This document shows, piece by piece, positions 25,202-34,734 of a DNA stretch of 64,000 nt. The stretch is from Agromyces aurantiacus (GTDB taxonomy: Bacteria > Actinomycetota > Actinomycetes > Actinomycetales > Microbacteriaceae), in assembly GCF_016907355.1 (NCBI RefSeq), contig NZ_JAFBBW010000001.1, forward strand, positions 992,001-1,056,000, given 5' to 3'. The notes beneath the pieces were generated by a model, which saw nothing but the letters and a program-made list of their open reading frames with translations, did not search any database and was not told the DNA's origin. Every line of letters starts with the position of its first letter. Position 1 is the stretch's first letter. A program made the translations under genes and the position numbers.

Positions 25202-26446
25202 ATGTCGAATCCGAATCCCCCCACCCTCGAGGAATCGCACGCGGCGGGCAGCAACGTCAATCCCGTCGACAACAAGTTCACCGAGCGCCTGACCCACGTG
25301 CTCAGCGACCTCGGCCGCAACGGCATCTTCATCGCCCTCGTGCTCGTGGTCGTGCTGTTCGCGATCCTCACCGACGGCATCCTGCTTCGCCCGCAGAACA
25401 TCTCCAACCTGGTCGTGCAGAACGGGTATATCCTCGTGCTCGCGATCGGCATGGTGATGGTCATCATCGCGGGACACATCGACCTGTCGGTCGGCTCGGT
25501 CGCGGCCTTCGTCGGCGCATGTTCCGGCGTCTTCGCCGTGCAATGGGGCCTGCCGTGGTGGCTCGCGGTGCTGCTCTCGCTCGGCATCGGCGCGCTGGTG
25601 GGCGTCTGGCAGGGCTGGTGGATCGCCTACGTCGGCATCCCGGCGTTCATCGTGACGCTGGCGGGCATGCTCATCTTCCGCGGGCTCGCGCTCGTGGTGC
25701 TGGGCAACGCGAACATCGGCTCGTTCCCCACCGAGTACCGCGCGCTCGGCAACGGCTTCACCACGGCCCTGACGGGCGACTCCGACCTCGACGTGCTGAC
25801 CCTCGGCGTCGGTGCCCTGGCGATCGTCATCCTCATCGTGCAGCAGCTGCGCACGCGACGCGGTCGCCAGAAGTACGGCCAGGACGTCGAGCCCATGGCG
25901 TGGTTCATCGTCAAGCTCGTGCTGATCTCGGCGGCGATCGGGTTCTTCACCTACGCGCTCGCGACGTACAAGGGCATCCCGGTCACGCTGATCATCCTGG
26001 GCGTGCTGGTGCTCGTGTACAGCGTCATCATGAACCGCACGGTGTTCGGTCGTCACATCTACGCGATCGGCGGCAACCGCCACGCGGCCGAGCTGTCGGG
26101 CATCAAAACCCGCCGGGTCGACTTCTGGCTGTTCGTGAACATGGGCTTCCTGGCGGCGCTCGCCGGGCTCATCTTCACGGCCCGCCTGAACCTCGCCGGC
26201 CCGAAGGCCGGTGACGGCTTCGAGCTCGAGGCGATCTCGGCGGCGTTCATCGGCGGCGCGGCCGTGCAGGGCGGCGTCGGCACGATCGGCGGCGCGATCA
26301 TCGGTGGCCTGATCATCGGCGTGCTGAACAACGGCATGTCGATCATGGGCATCGGCATCGAGTGGCAGCAGGCCGTGAAGGGCCTGGTGCTGCTGCTCGC
26401 GGTCGCGTTCGACGTGTACAACAAGCGGCGGTCGGGCGGCCAGTAG
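25202..26446 (+). CDS. gguB: Multiple-monosaccharide ABC transporter permease (GguB/MmsB)
   Basis: A 414-residue CUT2 permease with about 10-12 helices. The conserved segment VMVIIAGHIDLSVGSVAAFVGA (IDLSVG signature) is clear, as are GRHIYAIGGNRHAAELSGI and the ISAAFIGGAAVQGGVGTIGGAIIG helix. Length (~400 aa, longer than RbsC) is characteristic of GguB. AGGAGA lies 5-6 nt before ATG. It is the last gene of the operon; a strong terminator follows. Confidence 0.94.
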   Translation: MSNPNPPTLEESHAAGSNVNPVDNKFTERLTHVLSDLGRNGIFIALVLVVVLFAILTDGILLRPQNISNLVVQNGYILVLAIGMVMVIIAGHIDLSVGSVAAFVGACSGVFAVQWGLPWWLAVLLSLGIGALVGVWQGWWIAYVGIPAFIVTLAGMLIFRGLALVVLGNANIGSFPTEYRALGNGFTTALTGDSDLDVLTLGVGALAIVILIVQQLRTRRGRQKYGQDVEPMAWFIVKLVLISAAIGFFTYALATYKGIPVTLIILGVLVLVYSVIMNRTVFGRHIYAIGGNRHAAELSGIKTRRVDFWLFVNMGFLAALAGLIFTARLNLAGPKAGDGFELEAISAAFIGGAAVQGGVGTIGGAIIGGLIIGVLNNGMSIMGIGIEWQQAVKGLVLLLAVAFDVYNKRRSGGQ

Positions 26447-26464
26447 GCGCGCGACTCGAGTCGA

Positions 26465-26498
26465 ACGAGGGGCGGATGCTGCGGCATCCGCCCCTCGT
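26465..26498 (+). terminator. Terminator after gguB
   Basis: ACGAGGGGCGGATGC (26465-26479) and GCATCCGCCCCTCGT (26484-26498) form a perfect 15-bp stem with loop TGCG, 19 nt past the stop. It has no U-tract but is the strongest hairpin in the window. Confidence 0.8.
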
Positions 26499-26531
26499 CG
26501 CGTTCACGCCCTGGGCTGGCGTGTCGGCTTC

Positions 26532-26565
26532 GTTAGCGCTAACATTTCCTGTTGTTAGCGCTAAC
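26532..26565. promoter_or_regulatory. Two LacI-type operators (GTTAGCGCTAAC) before the araB-like gene
   Basis: Perfect 12-bp palindromes GTTAGCGCTAAC at 26532-26543 and 26554-26565, centres 22 bp apart (two helix turns). TAACAT at 26540-26545 may be the -10. They are probably bound by the LacI protein encoded at the end of this operon (29865). Confidence 0.8.
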
Positions 26566-26588
26566 GAACCAGGGGAGGACGCTCGCCG

Positions 26589-28199
26589 ATGAGCGACACC
26601 GGGAACACGACGGATGCCGCGCGCGCGGCGATCCGCGAGGGGCGCACGTCGCTCGGCATCGAGTTCGGCTCGACGCGCATCAAGGCGTGCCTGGTCGGCG
26701 TCGACCCGACGCAGGTGCTCGCCACGGGCAGCCACGAATGGGAGAACCGGTTCGTCGACCGGGTCTGGACCTACTCCGAGGAGGACATCTGGTCGGGCCT
26801 GCAGGCGGCCTACGCCGACCTCGTCGCCGACGTGCGCCGCCGCCACGACGTCGTGCCCGAGACGTTCGGCGCGATCGGCGTCTCGGCGATGATGCACGGC
26901 TACCTCGCGTTCGGCGAGGTCGGCGAGCTGCTCGTGCCGTTCCGCACGTGGCGGAACACCTCGACCGGCCCCGCGGCCGCCGAGCTGAGCGAGGCGTTCG
27001 GACTCAACATCCCGCTGCGCTGGTCGATCGCCCACCTGTACCAGGCGGTGCTCGACGAGGAGGCGCACGTCCCCGACATCCGCTCGTTCACGACCCTCGC
27101 CGGGTACGTGCACTGGAAGCTCACGGGACGTCGCGTGCTCGGCGTCGGCGATGCCTCGGGCATGTTCCCGATCGACTCGGCCGCGCACGACTACGACGCC
27201 CGCCTGACCGGGGTGTTCGACGGGCTCGTCGCCGAGCGGGCTCCCCATCTGCGCGTCGCCGACCTGCTGCCCGACGTGCTGCGGGCCGGCGAGCGCGCCG
27301 GCGGGCTGACGACGGATGGCGCGGCGCTCCTCGATCCGTCGGGCGCGCTGCGCGCCGGCATCCCGTTCTGCCCGCCCGAGGGAGACGCCGGCACGGGCAT
27401 GGTCGCGACGAACGCGGTCGCCCCGCGCACCGGGAACGTCAGCGCCGGCACGAGCATCTTCGCGATGGTCGTGCTCGAGCGTCCGCTCTCGCACGCGCAC
27501 CACGAACTCGACTTGGTCACCACGCCCGCGGGCGACCCCGTCGCGATGGTGCACTGCAACAACGGCGCGAGCGAGCTCGCGGCCTGGGCGGGGGTGTTCG
27601 GGCGCTTCGCCACGGCCGTCGGCGCCACCGTCGACGCCGACGGCGTGTTCGAGGCGCTGTTCCGCGAGGCGCTCGCGGGCGAGCACGACGCCGGCGGCCT
27701 GCTGGCCTACAACCACCTGGCCGGCGAGCCGATCGCCGGGCTCCCCGAGGGGCGGCCCATGGTCGTCCGCACGCCCGACAGCCGGCTCACGCTCGCGAAC
27801 CTCATGCGAGCGCAGCTGTACGGCGTGTTCGGCACGCTCGCGCTCGGCATGCGCGTGCTCGACGCGGAGGGCGTCGAGCTCGACCGGATGTTCGCCCACG
27901 GCGGCATCTTCCGCACGGCCGGGGTCGCGCAGAGGCTGCTCGCCGGCGCGCTCGACGCACCCGTCGCGGTCGGCGAGACCGCCTCCGAGGGCGGGGCGTG
28001 GGGCATGGCGGTACTCGCGGCCTACCTCTCGGCTCCGGCCGGTACCGACCTCGGCACCTTCCTCGACCGGCACGTCTTCGAGCACGCCGCCGTCGAGACC
28101 GTGCAGCCCGATCCCGACGACGTCGCCGGCTTCTCGGCGTACCTCGACCGCTACCGCGCCGGACTCGCCGCCGAGGCGGCCGCCGTCGACGCCCTCTGA
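26589..28199 (+). CDS. araB: FGGY-family carbohydrate kinase, probable L-ribulokinase
   Basis: A 536-residue sugar kinase. The N-terminal phosphate loop [17 protein letters not shown], the middle FGGY pattern [14 protein letters not shown] and [10 protein letters not shown], the adenosine-site region [12 protein letters not shown] and the late motif [21 protein letters not shown] are visible. It is not the classical E. coli AraB, so the L-ribulose substrate is inferred from position: it precedes araA in the same operon and the araD epimerase lies 5 kb away. GGGGAGGA supports ATG 26589. Regulated by the two GTTAGCGCTAAC operators. Confidence 0.85.
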   Translation: MSDTGNTTDAARAAIREGRTSLGIEFGSTRIKACLVGVDPTQVLATGSHEWENRFVDRVWTYSEEDIWSGLQAAYADLVADVRRRHDVVPETFGAIGVSAMMHGYLAFGEVGELLVPFRTWRNTSTGPAAAELSEAFGLNIPLRWSIAHLYQAVLDEEAHVPDIRSFTTLAGYVHWKLTGRRVLGVGDASGMFPIDSAAHDYDARLTGVFDGLVAERAPHLRVADLLPDVLRAGERAGGLTTDGAALLDPSGALRAGIPFCPPEGDAGTGMVATNAVAPRTGNVSAGTSIFAMVVLERPLSHAHHELDLVTTPAGDPVAMVHCNNGASELAAWAGVFGRFATAVGATVDADGVFEALFREALAGEHDAGGLLAYNHLAGEPIAGLPEGRPMVVRTPDSRLTLANLMRAQLYGVFGTLALGMRVLDAEGVELDRMFAHGGIFRTAGVAQRLLAGALDAPVAVGETASEGGAWGMAVLAAYLSAPAGTDLGTFLDRHVFEHAAVETVQPDPDDVAGFSAYLDRYRAGLAAEAAAVDAL

Positions 28200-28201
28200 C
28201 G

Positions 28202-28258
28202 CGAGTGGGCGAACTTGGCGGCGTTGCGACATCCGACACAGCCAGGATCGCCCACTCG
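28202..28258. repeat. 57-bp element bounded by 11-bp inverted repeats
   Basis: CGAGTGGGCGA (28202-28212) is perfectly inverted as TCGCCCACTCG (28248-28258), enclosing 35 bp. It lies between the kinase and araA genes, only 2 nt past the kinase stop. It could be a transcribed stem-loop or a small dispersed intergenic element. Confidence 0.6.
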
Positions 28259-28329
28259 AGGAGACCGACCCCGCGGACCGCACCCCGCACGGTACGCGCA
28301 GACCACACCGCAGAAGTAAGGATCCGCAC

Positions 28330-29853
28330 ATGACCCGCACCCCGCTCACCACGTCGCTCGACGGCTCCGAGGTCTGGTTCCTCACCGGGAGCCAGCACCT
28401 GTACGGACCCGAGACGCTCCGACAGGTCGCCGAGCAGTCGCGCACGATCGCCGAGGCGCTCGACGCCGCATCGGACGTGCCCGTCAAGATCGTCTGGCAG
28501 CCGGTGCTCACCGACTCGGCCGCGATCAAGCGCATCATGCTCGAGGCGAACGCCGCACCGAACGTCATCGGCCTCATCGCGTGGATGCACACGTTCAGCC
28601 CCGCCAAGATGTGGATCGCCGGGCTCGACGCGCTGCAGAAGCCGCTCGCGCACCTGCACACGCAGGCCAACGTCGAACTGCCGTGGGGCGACATCGACTT
28701 CGACTTCATGAACCTCAACCAGGCCGCGCACGGCGACCGCGAGTTCGGGTACATCCAGACCCGACTCGGCGTGCCGCGCAAGACGATCGTCGGGCACGCC
28801 TCCGACCCGCGCGTGCAGCGCGAGCTCGGCACCTGGCAGCGTGCGGCCGCCGGCCTCGCGGCATCCCGCGACCTCAAGCTCGCGCGCTTCGGCGACAACA
28901 TGCGCTACGTCGCGGTCACCGAGGGCGACAAGACCGAGGCCGAGTTGCGGTTCGGCGTGCAGGTCAACACGTGGGGCGTGAATGAGCTCGCCGACGCGGT
29001 GCACGCGGCATCCGACGCCGAGATCGACCTGCTCGTGCAGGAGTACGAGGACCTCTACGACGTCGTGCCGTCCCTGCGCCGGGGCGGGGAGCGGCACGAC
29101 TCGCTGCGCTACGGCGCCGCCATCGAGCTCGGGCTGCGCTCGTTCCTCGAGGAGGGCGGCTTCGGCGCGTTCACCACGTCGTTCGAGGACCTCGGAGCGC
29201 TGCGGCAGCTGCCGGGCCTCGCCGTGCAGCGACTGCAGGCCGAGGGCTACGGCTTCGGCGCCGAGGGCGACTGGAAGACGGCGATCCTCGTGCGCATCGC
29301 GAATGTCATGGGCGCCGGGCTGCCCGGCGGTGCAACCCTCATGGAGGACTACACCTACGACCTCACGCCCGGCGACGAGCTGATCCTCGGCGCGCACATG
29401 CTCGAGGTCGCGCCGTCGATCACGACCGCGAAGCCGTCGCTCGAGATCCACCCCCTCGGCATCGGCGGCAAGGAGGACCCGGTGCGGCTGGTCTTCACCG
29501 CCGACCCCGGTCCGGCCGTGGTCGTGGCCATGTCCGACCTTCGCGACCGCTTCCGCCTGACCGCCAACGTCGTCGAGAACGTCGCGCCGCGTGAGCCGCT
29601 GCCGAAGCTGCCCGTCGGCCGCGCGATCTGGAAGCCCGCGCCCGACTTCCAGACCTCGGCCGCCGCGTGGCTCACGGCGGGCGCCGCGCACCACACCGTG
29701 ATGTCGACCGCCGTCGGCGTCGAGGTGTTCCGCGACTTCGCCGAGATGGCGCGCGTGGAGCTCCTGGTCATCGACGAGGAGACGACGCAGCGCGGCTTCG
29801 AGCGCGAAGTACGGTGGAACCAGGCCTACTACCGACTGGCGCAGGGCCTCTGA
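28330..29853 (+). CDS. araA: L-arabinose isomerase
   Basis: A 507-residue enzyme interconverting L-arabinose and L-ribulose. Conserved blocks are [41 protein letters not shown]-like [14 protein letters not shown] and, for the Mn-binding and catalytic site, [29 protein letters not shown] and AAHHTVMS. Length equals the E. coli enzyme (500 aa). ATG 28330 starts the recognised N-terminus. It lies between the kinase and a LacI gene, 11 nt before the latter. Confidence 0.97.
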   Translation: MTRTPLTTSLDGSEVWFLTGSQHLYGPETLRQVAEQSRTIAEALDAASDVPVKIVWQPVLTDSAAIKRIMLEANAAPNVIGLIAWMHTFSPAKMWIAGLDALQKPLAHLHTQANVELPWGDIDFDFMNLNQAAHGDREFGYIQTRLGVPRKTIVGHASDPRVQRELGTWQRAAAGLAASRDLKLARFGDNMRYVAVTEGDKTEAELRFGVQVNTWGVNELADAVHAASDAEIDLLVQEYEDLYDVVPSLRRGGERHDSLRYGAAIELGLRSFLEEGGFGAFTTSFEDLGALRQLPGLAVQRLQAEGYGFGAEGDWKTAILVRIANVMGAGLPGGATLMEDYTYDLTPGDELILGAHMLEVAPSITTAKPSLEIHPLGIGGKEDPVRLVFTADPGPAVVVAMSDLRDRFRLTANVVENVAPREPLPKLPVGRAIWKPAPDFQTSAAAWLTAGAAHHTVMSTAVGVEVFRDFAEMARVELLVIDEETTQRGFEREVRWNQAYYRLAQGL

Positions 29854-29864
29854 GGGAGGAACGC

Positions 29865-30971
29865 GTGAGCGGTGCGGATGCGGCGAGCCGGGCGGTGGAG
29901 GCCCGGCCACGCGCGGCGTCCGGACCAGGGCGCGATCCGGCCCCCGCGCCGGTCGCACCCGATGCCGGCGCCGGCGTGCCGACCATGTTCGACGTGGCCA
30001 AGCACGCCGGCGTCTCGCACCAGACCGTTTCGCGGGTGCTCAACGACCTGCCCGGCGTCGCCGCGGCGACGCGCGAGCGCGTGCGGCAGGCCATGGCCGA
30101 GCTCAATTACGCGCCGTCGCCGACCGCGCGCGCGATGGCGCGCCGCCGGTCGGGCTCGATCGGCCTGATCCAGGCCGGCCGACCCGACTACGGACCCTCG
30201 AGCGCGGCGCTCGGCTTCAACGAGGCCGCGCGCGAGGCCGGCTACGCCGTGAGCCAGGCGAGCATGCGCGCGCTCGACGCCGACGCGCTCACCCAGGCCG
30301 TACACCGGCTCGTGCTGCAGCGCGTCGAAGCCATCGTGCTCATCTCGGGCGAGCGCGAGGGCGTCGATGTGTTGCGCGGCATCGACGCGGGCGTGCCGCT
30401 CGTCGCCGTCGCCTCCGAGGGCGGGCCCGGGTTGCACCGCGTCTCGTTCGACCAGGCCGCGGGGGCGCACCTCGCGACCGAGCACCTCATCGGGCTGGGC
30501 CACCGGCGCATCGCGCACGTCGCAGGCCCGGCCGACTCGATGGATGCCGCGGAGCGCCGCCGCGGGTTCGCTGGCGCGCTCGCGGCGCACGGCCTCGAGC
30601 AGCGCGAGCCGCTCGCGGGGGACTGGCTCGCGGCATCCGGCCACGCCGCCGGCCGACGACTGCTCGACGACGGATGGGCCACCGCCGTGTTCGTCGGCAA
30701 CGACCAGATGTCGCTCGGCCTGCTCTCGGCGTGCCATGCCGCCGGGGTTCGCGTGCCCGACGACCTGAGCGTCGTCGGCTTCGACGACATCCCCGAGGCG
30801 GCGTTCTTCACGCCCGCGCTCACGACCATGCGGCAGGACTTCGACACGCTCGGGCGCGACATCATGGCGACGGTGGTCGACGTGCTGCGCGACGAGGCGT
30901 CGGCGCCCGATCGGACGGCGCGCGTGCCCGAGCTCGTGGTGCGCGCGAGCACGGGCACGCCGCGCGGCTGA
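29865..30971 (+). CDS. LacI-family regulator of the araBA operon
   Basis: A 368-residue repressor with a disordered Ala/Pro-rich N-terminal 40 residues, HTH TMFDVAKHAGVSHQTVSRVLNDL, hinge YAPSPTARAMARRR and a sugar-binding-like domain (GLIQAGRPDYGPSSAALGF; VVGFDDIPEAAFFTP). GTG 29865 has GGGAGGA upstream and follows araA by 11 nt, so it is part of the kinase-araA operon and probably autoregulated through the GTTAGCGCTAAC sites at 26532-26565. Its HTH is closest to the third LacI (39788), whose operators share the AGCGCT core. Confidence 0.87.
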   Translation: MSGADAASRAVEARPRAASGPGRDPAPAPVAPDAGAGVPTMFDVAKHAGVSHQTVSRVLNDLPGVAAATRERVRQAMAELNYAPSPTARAMARRRSGSIGLIQAGRPDYGPSSAALGFNEAAREAGYAVSQASMRALDADALTQAVHRLVLQRVEAIVLISGEREGVDVLRGIDAGVPLVAVASEGGPGLHRVSFDQAAGAHLATEHLIGLGHRRIAHVAGPADSMDAAERRRGFAGALAAHGLEQREPLAGDWLAASGHAAGRRLLDDGWATAVFVGNDQMSLGLLSACHAAGVRVPDDLSVVGFDDIPEAAFFTPALTTMRQDFDTLGRDIMATVVDVLRDEASAPDRTARVPELVVRASTGTPRG

Positions 30972-31054
30972 CGCCCGCGCGCCCGCGCGCGGCTCGCGCG
31001 CGCGGCTCGCGCGCGCGGCATCCGGTCGCCCGCGCCGTCCGCCCGCCGCGCTGT

Positions 31055-31113
31055 CACCTGCGCAACGCAGGTGCCCAGTCGGCGTGTCGGGCTCACGCGC
31101 GCCCGACACGCCG
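31055..31113 (+). terminator. Two adjacent hairpins after the araBA-lacI operon
   Basis: CACCTGCG (31055-31062) pairs with CGCAGGTG (31066-31073), loop CAA. Next, CGGCGTGTCGGGC (31080-31092) pairs perfectly with GCCCGACACGCCG (31101-31113), loop 8 nt. They lie about 85-140 nt past the lacI stop. The rest of 30972-31326 is GC-rich repeat-like DNA (GGCTCGCGCGCGC units) with no supportable gene. Confidence 0.55.
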
Positions 31114-31326
31114 CGCGACACGCCTCCCGACCTGCAGAGCGCCCGCGCGCGGCCTCCTGCGCCATCGAGATCGAAGGATGAGCGGCGCGATGACCCCGCT
31201 CGAGCGGGTCTGGCGCGTCTCATCCTGCATTCGGCTCGCAAACACCGATCGAGCCTCGGGCGTCTCGCCGGGGCGGATGCCAGGACACGCCGAACGCGCG
31301 CGTGTCCGCGACATCCGCCCCTCGTC

Positions 31327-31707
31327 TCACTGCGCCGACCAGGCGGGCAGCTGCTGCAGCGTCCAGCGGTTGCCGTCGGGATCGCGCAGCGTGATGAAGC
31401 GGCCCCACGCCTGCTCGTCGATGCCCTCGCACTCGACGCCCTTGGCGCGCAGGTCGGCGAGCACGGCGTCGGCGTCGGGGATCACGACCTGGATCACGTC
31501 GAGCGAACCCGGCTCGAGCGTCGCGCCGAGCCCCTCGCCGATCGCGATCGAGCAGGCCGATCCGGGCGGGGTCAACTGCACGAAGCGCAAGTTCTCGTTC
31601 ACGCGCTGGTCGTGGTCGGCGTTGAAGCCGAGCTTCTCGACGTAGAACTCCTTGGCGCGGTCGACGTCGCTGACGGGCACGTGGATGAGCTCGATCTTCC
31701 AGTCCAT
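31327..31707 (-). CDS. VOC-family (glyoxalase/dioxygenase fold) protein
   Basis: A 126-residue protein of the vicinal-oxygen-chelate superfamily with two beta-alpha-beta-beta-beta units: ELIHVPVSDVDRAKEFYVEKLGF and VIPDADAVLADLRAKGVE, ending ITLRDPDGNRWTLQQLP. The His in LIHVPV and the RDPDGN loop are usual for the family, where they can bind a metal. Substrate unknown. GGGAGA lies upstream of ATG 31707. It stands alone on the minus strand. Confidence 0.9.
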   Translation of the reverse strand: MDWKIELIHVPVSDVDRAKEFYVEKLGFNADHDQRVNENLRFVQLTPPGSACSIAIGEGLGATLEPGSLDVIQVVIPDADAVLADLRAKGVECEGIDEQAWGRFITLRDPDGNRWTLQQLPAWSAQ

Positions 31708-31826
31708 GGTGGGTCTCCCTGTTCGGTGGTATTCCCCCAGTGTCGCGCGGCTTGCGGTCAATTTCTGTCCGGAATGCGCACCATTCGCGCTCTGATCCAC
31801 GGCGAGTCGTCGGATGTCGCGCGCGA

Positions 31827-31928
31827 CGCGCCGAGCGGCACCGGCGTGTCGCGCGGAATCTCCTTCAGCCCGCCGCGCCGCGCGCCCAACGGCGCCGGCG
31901 CGTCGCGCGAATTCTCCTTCACCGCGCC
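31827..31928. repeat. Degenerate direct repeat, ~47 bp, two copies with 54-bp period
   Basis: Copies at about 31827-31873 and 31881-31928 share the pattern CGCGCC..CGGC.CCGGCG.GTCGCGCG, then CTCCTTCA. They fill most of the gap between the VOC gene and the HhH-GPD gene. No coding potential is supported. Confidence 0.5.
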
Positions 31929-31959
31929 GGGTGGCACCCCCGGTGCGAGGATGGAGCAC

Positions 31960-32538
31960 ATGACCACGCTCAACATCACCGGGGATGCCGCGGCCGACGA
32001 GCTGCTCAGCACCGATTCGTTCGCGCTGCTCACGGGCATGCTCCTCGACCAGCAGGTCGCGATGGAGACGGCGTTCGCCGGCCCGCTGAAGATCGAGCAG
32101 CGCGTCGGCTCGATCGATCCGCAGCAGATCGCCGGGTACGACCCCGATCGGCTCGTCGAGGTGTTCAAGCAGACCCCCGCCGTGCACCGCTACCCGGGGT
32201 CGATGGCCGGGCGCGTGCAGGCGCTCGCCCACGCGGTCGTCGACGACTGGGGCGGCGACGCGTCGGCGATCTGGACGCAGGGCGACCCCGACGGCGCCAC
32301 CGTGCTGAAGCGGTTGAAGGCCCTGCCCGGCTTCGGTGACCAGAAGGCGAAGATCTTCCTCGCACTGCTCGGCAAGCAGCTGGGCCTGCAGGCGGCCGGA
32401 TGGCGCGAGGCCGTCGGGCACTACGGCGAGGACGGCTGCTTCGCGTCGGTCGCCGACATCACCGACGCCGAGTCGCTCGCCAAGGTGCGCGCGACGAAGC
32501 AGGCCGCGAAGGCCGCGGCAAAATCGGCGAAGGGCTGA
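31960..32538 (+). CDS. HhH-GPD family (uncharacterised DNA glycosylase-like) protein
   Basis: A 192-residue protein. The core LLTGMLLDQQVAMETAFAGPLKIEQR resembles the helix around the helix-hairpin-helix of base-excision glycosylases, and LKALPGFGDQKAKIFLALLGKQLG is the hairpin (LPGFGDQKA) that binds DNA backbone. The catalytic Lys/Asp and iron-sulfur cluster of Nth/MutY are not evident, so activity is uncertain. It ends in a Lys/Ala tail (TKQAAKAAAKSAKG), like actinobacterial DNA-binding tails. ATG 31960 follows GAGGAT by 7 nt. Confidence 0.8.
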   Translation: MTTLNITGDAAADELLSTDSFALLTGMLLDQQVAMETAFAGPLKIEQRVGSIDPQQIAGYDPDRLVEVFKQTPAVHRYPGSMAGRVQALAHAVVDDWGGDASAIWTQGDPDGATVLKRLKALPGFGDQKAKIFLALLGKQLGLQAAGWREAVGHYGEDGCFASVADITDAESLAKVRATKQAAKAAAKSAKG

Positions 32539-32567
32539 CCTGTTCACGTCACGGGGGCCGGGGCCCG

Positions 32568-33173
32568 TCACGACGGCCGGGGCGTCAGGTGGACCGGGCG
32601 CCGCAGGTTCAGCGCGAGATGCGCGTCGAGCTTCCGGCTCTTCGTGGCGAGCGTCTTCCCCCGCACCGCCAGCGTGCCGGTGACCGTGACGTCGCCGCCC
32701 TCCACCGCGACGAGGTCGCCGTCCGCCACGTCCGCTGCGCACCCGGTGATCTGGAACACCAGGCTCAGCTGGAACTCGACGCTCCCGACCCGGACGTCGT
32801 CGATGTAGACGTCGACGACGGGCTTGTACGTCGAGGTGACTCGGTGCGAGGCGAGCTCGACGACCTCGCGCGAGGTCGAGCCGAGGGTCCGTCGTCCGGC
32901 GTCGAGGAGCGCCTTGTACTTCAGCCACCCGGCGACGACGCCGTCGACGAGGTCGAAGTCGAGCAGGCGCGCGGCGGCAGCGCCCACTTGCCGGTACGCG
33001 GCGCCCCGGGCGGTCGTCGAGAGGCGTTCGACGCCGGTGGTGCCGGTCGCGTCGCGATCGGTCGCGACCAGCGCCGCCGTGATCGCGTCGGCGGTGAGGT
33101 GGGCACGCCCCTCGTCGCCGAGGAAGTCGAGCACGGTGAGGTGCTCCTCGGTCGCTGGTGCCGTCGTGGTCAT
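32568..33173 (-). CDS. Hypothetical protein coupled to a PASTA membrane protein
   Basis: A 201-residue soluble protein with no motif I recognise. It has a helical N-terminal half (ATEEHLTVLDFLGDEGRAHL; VGAAAARLLDFDLVDGVVAGWLKYKALLDAG) and a beta-rich C-terminal half (YKPVVDVYIDDVRVGSVEFQLSLVFQITGCAADVADGDLVAVEGGDV). It has no signal peptide. ATG 33173 overlaps the preceding stop (ATGA), so it is made together with the PASTA protein and may act with it at the membrane. Confidence 0.75.
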   Translation of the reverse strand: MTTTAPATEEHLTVLDFLGDEGRAHLTADAITAALVATDRDATGTTGVERLSTTARGAAYRQVGAAAARLLDFDLVDGVVAGWLKYKALLDAGRRTLGSTSREVVELASHRVTSTYKPVVDVYIDDVRVGSVEFQLSLVFQITGCAADVADGDLVAVEGGDVTVTGTLAVRGKTLATKSRKLDAHLALNLRRPVHLTPRPS

Positions 33174-34411
33174 CGTCGGACCTCCTCGAATTCGTGCCGG
33201 TGCTCGCCGGGATGCGGTTCGATGCGCACGACGTGGCGGATGGCGTCGTGCTCGCCGGGCGTCTCGACGATCTCGCTGCCCACCCGGACGGGCGTCACGG
33301 GCCGCGCACGCACGTGCTCGGCCACCCACCTGCGTTGCGCCGCGCGGTGGCGGCCCCGAAGCAGCATGGTCGCCAGTGCGGCGATCGCCAGGAGGAGGGC
33401 GACCGCGGTCGCGATCAGGAACGCGATCGAGACGGATGGCGCGGCGGTCGTGATCACGGTGACATCGGAGCCCCGCGGCACGGTGGTGCCGGGCGCGGGG
33501 TCCTGGCCCTCGATGAGGTCCCCCTCGGACGAGCCGGAGAGGACGAGCCGCAGCCCGAGGGGATCCAGGGCCGCGATCGCATCCTGCTTCGACATGCCGA
33601 CGAGGTTCGGCACGACGACGGTCGGCGGCGGAACCTGCTGCATGGTCAGGTCCACCGGTGTCCCGACGGGCACTTGGCTGCGAGAGGCGGGGGACTGGTC
33701 GCCGACCTGATCGCCCGTTCCCGAGACCTCGCCGACCGTCAGCTGCGCGCTCGCGAGGGCATCCCGTGCCTCGGCCAGCGTGAGCCCGGTGAGGTCGGGG
33801 ACCTCGGCGAACGCGACACCGAGGACGACGTCGACCGGCGATCCCGTGATCGCCTCATCGCCGGGAGGCGGATCCTGGGAGCGCACGCGGTCACCATCGC
33901 CCGACGCCTCTCCCAGCACGAGCCGGGCCTCTTCGAGGATGGGAACCGCCTGCTCGACGGTGAGGCCGACGAGATCGGGGACCACTGTCATGTCGGAGGT
34001 CGACGGCGTCACCTCGAAGTCCCTCTCGGCGGCGATGGCGGCGTCGCCCGTGCAGCGAGCGAACACCGCGTGCGTCCCCGGACCCGTCTCCGCCGGCACC
34101 ACGAAGGAGGTCGTCGCAGTCCCTGCTGAGATCACGGCCGTCCCGAACTCGATCGACGTCCCGTCGCCGTCCCACGAGAAGGCCACCTCGGAGAGGCCGA
34201 CGTCGTCGCTCCCGACGAAGGGGCAGTCGTCGAAGCCCGCCGCGACGGCCGTGACCACGGTGCCGCGCGGCCCCTGCGCGGGGTCGAGGGTGAGGTCGGG
34301 CGTCGCGGGCTGCGCCACGGCTGCCGCGGTGAACGTGCTGCCGAGCGTCGCGAGCGCGAGCAGCACCGTGGTCGCGATCGCACGACGGCGCGACGAAACG
34401 GAATCGGCCAT
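33170..34411 (-). CDS. Secreted/membrane-anchored protein with three PASTA domains
   Basis: A 413-residue protein: signal peptide (AIATTVLLALATLGSTFTAAAVA), a ~110-residue Ig-like beta domain (TPDLTLDPAQGPRGTVVTAVAAGF), three PASTA repeats (VVPDLVGLTVEQAVPILEEARL; EVPDLTGLTLAEARDALASAQL; VVPNLVGMSKQDAIAALDPLGL) and a C-terminal transmembrane helix with a short basic cytoplasmic tail. PASTA domains usually sense muropeptides in PknB-type kinases or penicillin-binding proteins, but no kinase or transpeptidase domain is present. Orientation is type I with PASTA outside. ATG 34411 has GGGAGGGGG upstream. Confidence 0.88.
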   Translation of the reverse strand: MADSVSSRRRAIATTVLLALATLGSTFTAAAVAQPATPDLTLDPAQGPRGTVVTAVAAGFDDCPFVGSDDVGLSEVAFSWDGDGTSIEFGTAVISAGTATTSFVVPAETGPGTHAVFARCTGDAAIAAERDFEVTPSTSDMTVVPDLVGLTVEQAVPILEEARLVLGEASGDGDRVRSQDPPPGDEAITGSPVDVVLGVAFAEVPDLTGLTLAEARDALASAQLTVGEVSGTGDQVGDQSPASRSQVPVGTPVDLTMQQVPPPTVVVPNLVGMSKQDAIAALDPLGLRLVLSGSSEGDLIEGQDPAPGTTVPRGSDVTVITTAAPSVSIAFLIATAVALLLAIAALATMLLRGRHRAAQRRWVAEHVRARPVTPVRVGSEIVETPGEHDAIRHVVRIEPHPGEHRHEFEEVRR

Positions 34412-34526
34412 GTCGGGGGGCCCCCTCCCCACCGCGTAGGTTCACCACCCACGGTCCTCTCGAAGGCGGGCGGTGTCAACGACGCGGCTCCGGCGTGCTG
34501 CGCACGACGGGTCGGCGCCGATCCAG

Positions 34527-34642
34527 ATGAGCGCTCACATCCGTGGGCGCCGGTGTTCGGCGCCCGTTCGGACCGGGAACGGGCCCGAGTTTCGATCGGG
34601 ATGGAACTCGCACTTGTGAGCGCTCACTTGTGAGCGCTAACA
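34527..34642. promoter_or_regulatory. Three LacI-type operators before the ytfQRT-yjfF operon
   Basis: ATGAGCGCTCACAT (34527-34540), TGTGAGCGCTCACT (34615-34628) and TGTGAGCGCTAACA (34629-34642). The last two abut, 14 bp centre to centre. The AGCGCT core is shared with the araBA operators but the flanks differ. The LacI gene at the end of the operon (39788) is the likely binder. The rest of 34433-34734 holds the presumed promoter and no gene. Confidence 0.8.
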
Positions 34643-34734
34643 TCTCGACTGCGGCCCGAACGGACTGGCCGCCCGGCGCACCGAGACTCCGCAGCAGCCC
34701 AGCCGCCGGCCAGTGAACAAGGAGGTTCCAGCTG

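Noticed and set aside
34433..34526. Possible small gene between the PASTA gene and ytfQ
   Set aside because: No open frame with a ribosome site; the region reads as promoter and operator sequence.
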